A DNA stretch of 12,052 bases, taken from contig DTXA01000336.1 of NCBI GenBank assembly GCA_012962735.1, positions 1 through 12,052 of the forward strand, given 5' to 3'. Positions 6,336 to 12,052 of this stretch are shown here, piece after piece; the first letter of the stretch is position 1; every line of letters starts with the position of its first letter. A program made the translations under genes and the position numbers. The notes below the pieces were generated by a model. The model was not told the origin of the DNA, did no database searches, and saw nothing but the letters and a program-made list of their open reading frames with translations. The DNA comes from Candidatus Latescibacterota bacterium. Lineage in GTDB: Bacteria; Latescibacterota; 4484-107; B68-G9.

Positions 6336-7346
6336 ATGGAGGTGGACGATTCCGAAGTGCTGGTGTGCCATACCCCGAGATCCGAGGAGCCCCGCCGCCG
6401 GGACTTCGAGGAGGCGGGGTACCTTGTGCTCCAGAAATTGCGCCCCGAGCCCAAGGAGGTTGTGTTGATCAAGCCAAACGTCATACCCCAGGGCACTGAG
6501 GACTCCGGCATGATCACCCACCCCTGGTTTGTGGCCGGGATGGTGCAGTACTTCCGGGAGGCTGGCGCGCGGGAGGTGGTGGTGGGAGAGGGGGGATGGG
6601 AGAGGACCCACTGGAGGAAGATGCAATGGAGCACGGAGAACATCTGGAGAAGCTCGGGGTACCGGGAGATGGCGGACGCTACGGGGGTCCGCCTGGTGGA
6701 CCTGGAGGAGGAAGGGGAGATCATGGGTATCCCCGGCGGGAAGTTCACCAAGACCCTCCTCCTCTCCCGATGGGTGCGGCGGGAGGAGGGATTCTTCGTG
6801 GACGTCCCCAAGATGAAGACCCACAACCTGGCGGTCACCACTTTGTGCACCAAAAACCTGATGGGGGCGGTGCTTTGCCCGGACCGACACTTCTGCTTCC
6901 GGGCCAGGGCCCACAGCATGGCCAAGACGGGGTCTTTGGACCTTTACGAAAGCTCCTTTGCCGAACTTCTGATCGACCTGGTTTCTGTGGTCCAGCCGGA
7001 CCTGTGCGTCGTTGAGGGGGTCGTTGGAAGGGACGGGACCGCGTTCCACCGAGGAGAGAACCTCCGGACTTGGACGGTGGTGGCAGGCCACAACCCCGTC
7101 ACCGTGGATGCATACACCAGCTATCTTATGGGCTTCAAACCCCGGGCCATCTCCTACCTGCGGGAGGCAGAAGAGCGGGGCCTGGGGGAGATAGAGCCCG
7201 GGCGCATCCGGGCGAGGATACAGGGGGACCCCCTCCCTTCGGAGGGGATGGGGTTTCAGGTCATTTCCTGGGACGGCCGGAACCACCCGGAGCTGTATCT
7301 CAGGTCCCCGGCCTCCTGGAAGTATCCAGAGGGGAAGTTCCCATAG
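6336..7346 (+). CDS. DUF362 family protein
   Basis: DUF362 proteins are widespread and of unsettled function; many carry a ferredoxin-like domain, but this one does not. The product has 336 residues. Conserved stretches are VVLIKPNVI (42-50), MITHPWFVAGMVQYFREAGA (59-78), VVVGEG (81-86), FFVDVPKMKTHNLAVTTLC (153-171) with TKNLMGAV, VVEGVVGRDG (225-234) and the final VTVDAYTSYLMGFKP (255-269). Cysteines at 171, 181 and 187 do not form a 4Fe-4S CxxCxxC pattern. The ATG at 6336 is preceded by GAGGGAG and follows a promoter. A longer frame upstream from 6213 would place that promoter inside the gene and adds residues unlike the family. The gene precedes the broken aldolase gene by 26 bases, so the two were probably co-transcribed. 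No signal peptide is evident. Confidence 0.88.
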   Translation: MEVDDSEVLVCHTPRSEEPRRRDFEEAGYLVLQKLRPEPKEVVLIKPNVIPQGTEDSGMITHPWFVAGMVQYFREAGAREVVVGEGGWERTHWRKMQWSTENIWRSSGYREMADATGVRLVDLEEEGEIMGIPGGKFTKTLLLSRWVRREEGFFVDVPKMKTHNLAVTTLCTKNLMGAVLCPDRHFCFRARAHSMAKTGSLDLYESSFAELLIDLVSVVQPDLCVVEGVVGRDGTAFHRGENLRTWTVVAGHNPVTVDAYTSYLMGFKPRAISYLREAEERGLGEIEPGRIRARIQGDPLPSEGMGFQVISWDGRNHPELYLRSPASWKYPEGKFP

Positions 7347-7372
7347 AAGAAAACTTTTTGAGGCAGAGGGTC

Positions 7373-8159
7373 ATGGGGAAGGACTGGGAGCGCTTCCAGG
7401 GGGTATACCCCGCCTTAGTGACTCCCTTCGACGTCGAGGGCCGGGTGGACGAGGACGTCCTCCGGGACCTGGTCGACTGGCATCTAAAAGCCGGGGTAAG
7501 GGGGTCCTTCGTGTGCGGGAGCACCGGCGAGGGCCTCCTCCTGAGCACCGAGGAGCGTAAGAGGGTGGCCGAGGTCGTCGTGGACCACCTCAGCGGCCGG
7601 GGTCTGTGCATAGTGCACGTGGGCCATCCATCCTCAGAGGAGTCCACCCGCCTGGCCAGGCACGCCGAGGAGATAGGGGCAGACACTACCGCACCATAGC
7701 GGAGGCGACCTCCCTGCCCCTTTTGGTCTACAACATCACCACTGGAGTGCGCCTCACGGCAGAGGATATGAAGCGCATCTTCGAGGAGATACCTTCCGCG
7801 GTCGGGATGAAGTACACCGATGCGGACTACTTCGAGATGCGCAGCATCTTGGACCTGGTCGACGGGCAGGCCATAATTTTGGCGGGAAGGGACGAACTCT
7901 TCCTCCCGGCCCTAACTATAGGGGCTGGGGGTTCCATAGGCACCACCCAGAACATCTTCCCCGAACTCTTCGTGGGGGTCCACCGGGCCTTCCTGGTCGG
8001 GGACTGGGAGAAGGCCCAGGAGCTCCAGCTCAAGGCCAGCAGAGCCGTGCGGGTGCTTTTAGGCTATGGGAGCCTGGAAGGCCGTGCTCAGGTTCAAGGG
8101 CTTCCCCCGAGGACGAAGGGGACATTCATAGGGATCTGGAGGCACTGGGGCTTCTTTAA
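7373..8159 (+). pseudogene. Broken dapA/nanA-family aldolase gene
   Basis: An intact member (about 290-300 residues) would be a class I aldolase such as dihydrodipicolinate synthase or N-acetylneuraminate lyase. Here the family reads across four frame segments. 7373-7699 gives the N-terminal half (YPALVTPFD 12-20, GSTGEG 49-54) and stops after ...AEEIGADTTAP. From about 7684 a second frame resumes at HYRTIAEATSLPLLVYN and includes the Schiff-base lysine (codon 7810-7812, VGMKYTD). Near 8075 the match moves to a third frame (KAVLRFKGF), then near 8105 to a fourth ending DIHRDLEALGLL with TAA at 8157-8159. The join near 7685 lacks about 18 residues that normally hold the PPYY motif with the active-site tyrosine. 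YNITTG also lacks about two residues of the usual YNIPxxTG. Several lesions in one gene favour genuine decay over a single sequencing error. Confidence 0.85.
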
Positions 8160-8166
8160 GGGGTCT

Positions 8167-8197
8167 CCAAAAAGTATCTAAGCGAAGAACTTTTTGG
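8167..8197 (+). repeat. Inverted repeat at the end of the aldolase pseudogene
   Basis: CCAAAAAGT (8167-8175) and ACTTTTTGG (8189-8197) are perfect nine-base inverted arms around a 13-base loop. The right arm is part of the 29-bp element upstream of rfaE2. The low-GC stem followed by GATTATATTT would be only a weak terminator. It may be an operator or chance. Confidence 0.35.
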
Positions 8198-8206
8198 GAT
8201 TATATT
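8178..8206 (+). promoter_or_regulatory. Conserved 29-bp element upstream of rfaE2 (copy 1)
   Basis: This matches 10065-10093 at 25 of 29 positions (core GAACTTTTTG, then GATTATA). It lies so that its last base is 15 bases before the rfaE2 GTG, exactly as in the efp copy. The TATATT at its 3' end could be a -10 box, with no recognisable TTGACA at -35. Function is unknown; it is probably a promoter or leader element. Confidence 0.5.
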
Positions 8207-8221
8207 TAGCCGGAGGCGGAC

Positions 8222-8707
8222 GTGGGGGAGATCGTAGACCTGGATAGGCTAGTCGTCCTCCGACGGCGGTGGCGCAGAGAGGGGAAGCGGGTGGTGTTCA
8301 CCAACGGATGCTTCGACATCCTGCACCGGGGACATGTGGAACTCCTCAAGGCGGCCAAGGCTTTGGGGGATGTACTGATCGTGGGCCTTAACGACGACGA
8401 TTCTGTGAAGAGGCTCAAGGGCCCGGACCGGCCCTTTTACCCCTTAGAGGACAGGGCGGTGATGTTGGCTGCCTTGGAGGCCGTCGACTACGTGTGTCCG
8501 TTCTCGGAGGACACCCCCTTGGAGATGATCTCCCGCCTGGCGCCGGACGTGTTGGTAAAGGGGGGGGACTACAGGCCCGATGAGGTAGTGGGCCGGGATG
8601 TGGTGGAGGGAGCCGGGGGTAAAGTGGCGATAGTGCCGCTTTGGAAAGGACGTTCCACCTCCGAGGTCATAAGGGAGATCGTGGGGCGCTTCGGCCGTAC
8701 TGGTTGA
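8222..8707 (+). CDS. rfaE2: D-glycero-beta-D-manno-heptose 1-phosphate adenylyltransferase (stand-alone RfaE2)
   Basis: Transfers AMP from ATP to heptose 1-phosphate, giving the ADP-heptose used for LPS inner core. The 161 residues correspond to the C-terminal domain of E. coli HldE. Seen are the nucleotidyltransferase signature FTNGCFDILHRGH with HxGH at 35-38, VGLNDDDSV (54-62), the KGGDY motif (113-117) and RSTSEVIREI (144-153). No kinase domain is fused, so a separate RfaE1 is expected elsewhere. The start is GTG at 8222, with GGAGG five bases before it. The gene has the conserved 29-bp element upstream and is followed four bases later by the small TPR gene. FAD synthetase and glycerol-3-phosphate cytidylyltransferase share the fold, but the KGGDY and STSE motifs fit the heptose enzyme. 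Confidence 0.94.
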   Translation: MGEIVDLDRLVVLRRRWRREGKRVVFTNGCFDILHRGHVELLKAAKALGDVLIVGLNDDDSVKRLKGPDRPFYPLEDRAVMLAALEAVDYVCPFSEDTPLEMISRLAPDVLVKGGDYRPDEVVGRDVVEGAGGKVAIVPLWKGRSTSEVIREIVGRFGRTG

Positions 8708-8711
8708 AGTT

Positions 8712-9020
8712 ATGGATGCCGTGTTTCCCCATCGAGCGCTCGAGTTGCTCAGGGGGATAGAGGCGGAGCTTGCCGAGCTCGAGAGGCAGCTGAGGGAGCG
8801 CCGCCCGCCCCAGGGCAGGCCGCCCTCCCCCGAGGGGGGGATCGCCACGGTCACTCTGGCGGAGATATACGCCAGACAAGGGCTCATCTCGAAGGCGATG
8901 CGCATATTGGAGGATGTGGCCCTCAAGGAGCCCGGACAGAGGGATAGGGCTCGGGCCCTTATGGAGCGGCTCCGGGGGGTCCAGGAGGGTACGCCCTATG
9001 TACCAGAGGCGCAGAGCTAA
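8712..9020 (+). CDS. Small protein with one TPR-like motif
   Basis: The 102-residue product is of unknown role. Residues 8-31 (ALELLRGIEAELAELERQL) are predicted helix or short coiled coil. A proline-rich linker follows (32-40), then TVTLAEIYARQGLISKAMRILEDV and the next helix (46-88), the usual length and pattern of one tetratricopeptide hairpin plus a capping helix. There is no signal peptide, membrane segment or cysteine. Only four bases separate it from rfaE2, and it overlaps the peptidase start by 23 bases, so it belongs to the same operon. The Shine-Dalgarno is weak (TTGAAG), suggesting translation coupled to rfaE2. Coding is supported by position, by the length of the frame and by the TPR pattern. 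Confidence 0.75.
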   Translation: MDAVFPHRALELLRGIEAELAELERQLRERRPPQGRPPSPEGGIATVTLAEIYARQGLISKAMRILEDVALKEPGQRDRARALMERLRGVQEGTPYVPEAQS

Positions 9021-10092
9021 GCTCCGGGATGCGCTCCTGAGGGAGGGCGTCTCGGGGGCACTTTTGGCGGATCCGGCCAACATCTTGTACCTGTGCGGGT
9101 TCTCTGGGGAGGGGGTGTTGGCGTTCGGGGAGGAGCTGGTATTGGCCACAGACCCCCGCTACGGGGAGCAGGCTGAAGATGAGGCCAGGGACTGCCGGGT
9201 GGTCGTGACCCGGGAGCGGTTTTTGGACGGGCTGAGGGATGCCTTGAAAGATGGGTTCTGGGGGGGGAAGGCTGGGTTCGAGGAGACCCTGCCGTACAGT
9301 TCCTACCTGCGGCTGTGCGAGGCCTTCCCGGAGGTCGAGTGGGTGTCGGTGGAGGGCATAGAAGGGATCCGCATGGTGAAGGACGAGGATGAAATCCGCC
9401 TTATCCGGGAGGCCGCCCAGATCGGGGACCGGGTCTTCGAAGAAGTGATATCCCTGATCCGGCCGGGGGTGTCGGAGCGGGAGGTGGCCGCCGAGCTGGT
9501 TTACCGGCTCCATATGGCGGGGGAGGGTCCTGCCTTCGACCCTATAGTGGCCTTCGGCCCCCGTTCCTCTATGCCCCACGCACGACCATCCCGCCGGAGG
9601 CTCCGGGAGGGGGAGGTCGTGCTCCTGGACTTCGGGGCCCTTCTCCGGGGATACGCCTCCGACATGACACGCACTTTCTGGTTTGGGGAGCCGGAAGAGG
9701 AGTTTGTGGAGGTATACGGTATAACCTTAGAGGCCCAAAGGGCCGCCTTGGAGGCTGCCAGACCTGGGATGGGGGTCGTAGAGCTCGACGGCGTAGCCCG
9801 GAAGGTCGTAGAGGACGCCGGGTACGGCGAGAGCTTCAAGCACGGGCTGGGGCACGGGGTAGGGCTCCGGGTGCATGAACCCCCCAAGGTATCCCCTAAG
9901 GGGGAGGGGGAGTTGGAGGCGGGGATGGTGTTCACGGTGGAGCCGGGGATCTACCTCCCAGGACGGTGGGGGGTGCGCATAGAGGACCTGTTGGTCCTGA
10001 GACCCCACGGTGTGGAGGTGCTCACGGCCGCTCCCAAGTCGGAACGATTTAGCAGGGGTCCCCGCGAAGCGAGGAACTTTTTGAGATTATAA
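8998..10092 (+). CDS. M24B metallopeptidase, Xaa-Pro aminopeptidase/dipeptidase
   Basis: Cytoplasmic dinuclear-metal peptidase cleaving bonds next to proline. The 364-residue product has a creatinase-type N-terminal domain (1 to about 125) and a pita-bread catalytic domain. All five metal ligands are visible: D211 (LLDFG), D222 (SDMTR), H286 (HGLGHGVG), E315 (VEPGIY) and E329 (VRIED). The conserved proton-shuttle-side histidine is in MPHARPS (H194). The start is ATG 8998 with AGGAGGG nine bases before it; this is where family similarity begins (RRRAKLRDALL). A longer frame from 8914 adds an arginine/serine-rich, non-family stretch inside the TPR gene. The last residues REARNFLRL are encoded by the 29-bp element in front of efp, and look like an extension past the usual end. 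PepP versus PepQ cannot be settled by eye. Confidence 0.93.
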   Translation: MYQRRRAKLRDALLREGVSGALLADPANILYLCGFSGEGVLAFGEELVLATDPRYGEQAEDEARDCRVVVTRERFLDGLRDALKDGFWGGKAGFEETLPYSSYLRLCEAFPEVEWVSVEGIEGIRMVKDEDEIRLIREAAQIGDRVFEEVISLIRPGVSEREVAAELVYRLHMAGEGPAFDPIVAFGPRSSMPHARPSRRRLREGEVVLLDFGALLRGYASDMTRTFWFGEPEEEFVEVYGITLEAQRAALEAARPGMGVVELDGVARKVVEDAGYGESFKHGLGHGVGLRVHEPPKVSPKGEGELEAGMVFTVEPGIYLPGRWGVRIEDLLVLRPHGVEVLTAAPKSERFSRGPREARNFLRL

Positions 10093-10093
10093 T
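10065..10093 (+). promoter_or_regulatory. Conserved 29-bp element upstream of efp (copy 2)
   Basis: This is the second copy of the element at 8178-8206, differing at four positions. It overlaps the last nine codons and stop codon of the peptidase gene and ends in TATAAT, 15 bases before the efp ATG. In this copy an imperfect hairpin (10057-10077, GAA loop, seven of nine pairs) followed by five T also fits a terminator for the upstream gene. Whether it starts or ends transcription is undecided. Confidence 0.5.
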
Positions 10094-10108
10094 AGTAGGA
10101 GGAGGACT

Positions 10109-10666
10109 ATGGCGGCGACTTCGGAGTTCCGAAACGGTATGGTCATAAGACTCGAGGGGGAGCTCTTCACCATAGTGGAGTTCCAGCATGTGAAGCCCGG
10201 CAAAGGTATGGGTTTCGTGCGCACCCGTTTGAAGAACGTGCGAACAGGTGCGGTTCTGGACCGCACGTTCCGCTCCGGGGATAACGTGGAAGAAGTCCGT
10301 TTGGAGCGGAGGGAGATGCAGTACCTCTACCGCTCGGACGACCTCCTGTACTTTATGGATACCGAGACTTACGAACAGGTCTCCATCTCAGCCGATATGG
10401 CCGGGGATACTGTGCTGTTCTTGAAGGAGGGGGATACTGCCTTGGTGCTGATGGACGGAGATACCCCTGTGGGGGTAGAGGTGCCCTATTTCGTGAAACT
10501 GAAGGTGGTCGAGACCGAGCCGGGGGTGCGCGGCGACACCGCCACCGGGGGTTCTAAGCCCGCCAGGTTGGAGACCGGGCTCGTGATCCAGGTGCCGCTG
10601 TTCGTGGAGAAGGGGGACGTGGTTCGGATCGATACCAGGACCCGGGAGTACATAGAGCGGGTATAA
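10109..10666 (+). CDS. efp: Elongation factor P
   Basis: EF-P enters the ribosomal E site and rescues synthesis of polyproline stretches. The 185-residue product has the normal length and three domains: KOW-like domain I (1 to about 64), then two OB-like domains. The domain I loop reads HVKPGKGMGF, with tip lysine K32, the residue modified in E. coli (beta-lysine) and B. subtilis (5-aminopentanol). No modification gene is present here. The family signature KVVETEPGVRGDTATGGSKP (131-150) and the terminal ETGLVIQVPLFVEKGD are intact. AGGAGGAGG lies just before the ATG, an excellent ribosome binding site. By eye the sequence is close to the B. subtilis type (FQHVKPGKG, MQYLY, FMDTETYEQ). The position between an M24 peptidase and accB is recurrent in bacteria. 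Confidence 0.98.
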   Translation: MAATSEFRNGMVIRLEGELFTIVEFQHVKPGKGMGFVRTRLKNVRTGAVLDRTFRSGDNVEEVRLERREMQYLYRSDDLLYFMDTETYEQVSISADMAGDTVLFLKEGDTALVLMDGDTPVGVEVPYFVKLKVVETEPGVRGDTATGGSKPARLETGLVIQVPLFVEKGDVVRIDTRTREYIERV

Positions 10667-10712
10667 GAAATCGAGGCCGAGAACTCCTTGGGCATATATC
10701 CAGGGGGAATGT

Positions 10713-11129
10713 ATGAAGGAAGAAGATTTGTTAAAGAAGCTCGTCCAGTTTATGAAAGAAGAAGGGCTGCTTGAGCTGGAGATACGGCGCTGGGGACGCC
10801 ACATCCGCATCGTGCGGGGGCACACGAAGCCCTCCCCCACCACCCCTCGGGAGGAGGAGCCTCAGGAACTTCCCAGAACGGAGGATAACCTCTACACCAT
10901 CAAAGCCCCGATGGTTGGCATGTTCTATCGGGCTCCGGGTCCTGGGGCGGAACCTTTCGTGCGGGAGGGGGATAGGGTGCGGGTGGGACAGACAGTGTGC
11001 ATCATAGAGGCGATGAAGATCATGAACGAGATCGAGTCCGAGGTGGACGGCACCATCGTAGAAGTGCTGGCTGAGAACGCACAGCCCGTCGAGTACGGCC
11101 AGGAGCTTTTCTTGGTGAGACTGGATTGA
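10713..11129 (+). CDS. accB: Biotin carboxyl carrier protein of acetyl-CoA carboxylase
   Basis: Carries CO2 on biotin between biotin carboxylase and the carboxyltransferase in the first step of fatty acid synthesis. The 138 residues are slightly short for the family (150-170). An N-terminal helical, charged segment (1-37) is followed by a short Pro/Glu linker (38-58) and the biotinyl domain (61-138). The biotin site is EAMKIMNEI with lysine K102. The thumb-like insertion of bacterial AccB is present (FYRAPGPGAEPFVREGD, 71-87), which distinguishes it from lipoyl domains. AGGGGGA precedes the ATG at 10713. It lies 46 bases after efp and 14 before accC, as expected for an accBC operon. The gap before it holds a degenerate relative of the 29-bp element. 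Confidence 0.97.
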   Translation: MKEEDLLKKLVQFMKEEGLLELEIRRWGRHIRIVRGHTKPSPTTPREEEPQELPRTEDNLYTIKAPMVGMFYRAPGPGAEPFVREGDRVRVGQTVCIIEAMKIMNEIESEVDGTIVEVLAENAQPVEYGQELFLVRLD

Positions 11130-11131
11130 AG

Positions 11132-11152
11132 GTTCAAAGTTCGATGTTCGAA
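11132..11152 (+). repeat. Three tandem GTTCRAW heptamers over the accC start
   Basis: GTTCAAA, GTTCGAT and GTTCGAA follow one another without gaps and span the accC initiation region; the ATG at 11144 straddles units two and three. The neighbouring TTGAA-GG-TTCAA (11126-11137) is a perfect inverted repeat. This may be chance, or a translational operator. Confidence 0.35.
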
Positions 11153-12052
11153 AAGGTGCTTATAGCCAACCGGGGCGAGATCGCCCTGAGGGTGATAAGA
11201 GCCTGTAGAGAATTGGGCATCAAGACCGTTGCGGTGCACTCCGAGGCCGATGCGAACTCGCTGCACGTCCGGTTCGCCGACGAGGACGTATGTATAGGTC
11301 CCTCCCCATCCTCGGCGAGCTACAACAACATCTCGGCCATCCTCAGCGCGGTCGAGGTTACGAACGCCGACGCAGTTCACCCCGGATACGGATTTCTTGC
11401 AGAAAATCCGGTGTTTGCGGAGATCTGCGAGGCCTGCGGCATCGCCTTCATAGGACCACCATCCCACGTGCTCAGCAAGATGGGGGACAAGGCCGAGGCC
11501 CGCCGAATCGTGGAGCAGGCCGGGGTTCCTGTGGTCCCGGGCAGCGATGGGCCCGTGGAGGACCTCGAGGAGGCCAGGGGGGTAGCGGAGGAAGTGGGAT
11601 ATCCGGTGATGTTGAAGGCTGTGTGGGGGGGCGGTGGGAGAGGGATGCGGGTGGTATGGGGGCCAGAGGAATTGGAAATGGCCTGGCAGGTGGCCAGCTC
11701 GGAGGCAAAGGCTGCCTTCTCCAGCCCAGCGCTTTACATAGAGCAGTATATAGAACGACCCCGGCATATAGAGGTCCAGATATTGGCGGACAAGTTCGGA
11801 CATATAATACACTTGGGGGAGCGGGAGTGCTCTATCCAGCGCCGGCACCAGAAGCTTATAGAGGAGTCCCCCTCCCCGGCCGTAGGGCCGGAACTAAGGG
11901 CCAGGATAGGGGAGGCGGCCATAAGGGGGGCTCGGGAAGTTGGATATTACAACGCAGGAACGGTGGAGTTTCTACTGGATCAAGAGGGCAATTTCTACTT
12001 CATCGAGATGAACACCCGAATCCAGGTGGAGCACCCGGTCACCGAGATGGTC
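11144..12052 (+). CDS. accC: Biotin carboxylase subunit of acetyl-CoA carboxylase (3' end outside window)
   Basis: ATP-grasp enzyme carboxylating biotin on AccB. The frame is open to the window end, giving 303 of about 447 residues. The N-terminal domain begins FEKVLIANRGEIALRVIRAC (2-21), with HPGYGFLAEN (79-88). The ATP-grasp core shows MGDKAEAR (113-120), K158 with the glycine loop GGGGRGM (162-168), and RECSIQRRHQKL with K237. The metal/biotin-site residues are E275, E288, N290 and R292 in FIEMNTRIQVEHPVTE. The start is ATG 11144, 14 bases after accB. The ribosome binding site is weak (GAAGG at about 11 bases), suggesting coupling to accB. Pyruvate or propionyl-CoA carboxylase subunits share this domain, but the adjacent separate accB supports AccC. 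No frameshift is seen. Confidence 0.97.
   Translation, partial: MFEKVLIANRGEIALRVIRACRELGIKTVAVHSEADANSLHVRFADEDVCIGPSPSSASYNNISAILSAVEVTNADAVHPGYGFLAENPVFAEICEACGIAFIGPPSHVLSKMGDKAEARRIVEQAGVPVVPGSDGPVEDLEEARGVAEEVGYPVMLKAVWGGGGRGMRVVWGPEELEMAWQVASSEAKAAFSSPALYIEQYIERPRHIEVQILADKFGHIIHLGERECSIQRRHQKLIEESPSPAVGPELRARIGEAAIRGAREVGYYNAGTVEFLLDQEGNFYFIEMNTRIQVEHPVTEMV

Noticed and set aside
8167..8197. Strong rho-independent terminator after the aldolase pseudogene
   Set aside because: The stem is perfect but mostly A-T with a 13-base loop, and no clean T-run follows; listed only as an inverted repeat.
8914..8997. Upstream start for the M24 peptidase at 8914
   Set aside because: The added 28 residues lie inside the TPR gene in another frame and are arginine/serine/glycine-rich and unlike the family; ATG 8998 has AGGAGGG before it.
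3541..9268. Other G7-G8 runs (for example 8560-8567 in rfaE2 and 9260-9267 in the peptidase) as phase-variation tracts
   Set aside because: They occur in housekeeping genes and follow from heavy use of GGG codons.
1..12052. tRNA, rRNA, CRISPR arrays, insertion sequences, attachment sites, known riboswitches
   Set aside because: Intergenic gaps were read on both strands; no cloverleaf, spaced direct-repeat array, transposase frame or recognised leader motif was seen.

Overview
The window suggests a diderm (outer-membrane) bacterium with GC-rich DNA, probably from a lineage with few cultured members. The basis is gene content: a heptose nucleotidyltransferase for LPS inner core, a patatin/POTRA/BamA-type barrel protein ending in phenylalanine, and the decayed C-terminus of what looks like a TonB-dependent receptor. 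Codon use favours GGG (Gly), AGG (Arg) and ATA (Ile). That is compatible with a thermophile but does not prove it, and I cannot name the phylum.

Layout. Positions 1-2976 are read on the minus strand from a clear sigma70-type promoter: rpsT (ribosomal protein S20, UUG start with an excellent Shine-Dalgarno), then a hairpin plus T-run, then fhs (formate-tetrahydrofolate ligase), then a broken remnant read here as a TonB-dependent receptor C-terminus, then an ornithine cyclodeaminase/mu-crystallin family gene that leaves the window. A second promoter fires divergently and serves a DUF72 gene overlapping a type Vd-like patatin autotransporter (3158-6141). A third promoter precedes a DUF362 gene, followed by a dapA/nanA-family aldolase gene broken by several deletions (7373-8159).

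From 8178 onward the plus strand carries a compact housekeeping run: rfaE2 (ADP-heptose synthesis), a short TPR protein, an M24 Xaa-Pro peptidase, efp (elongation factor P), accB (biotin carboxyl carrier protein) and accC (biotin carboxylase, truncated by the window end). The peptidase-efp-accB-accC order also occurs, with insertions, in other phyla such as Firmicutes. AccB and AccC together form the biotin carboxylation half of acetyl-CoA carboxylase.

No clearly new multi-gene system is visible. The most interesting unexplained signal is a 29-bp element (25/29 identical) placed exactly the same distance upstream of both rfaE2 and efp, with a degenerate relative upstream of accB. Next come the two decayed genes, which sit among otherwise intact neighbours, and the two-POTRA architecture of the patatin autotransporter.
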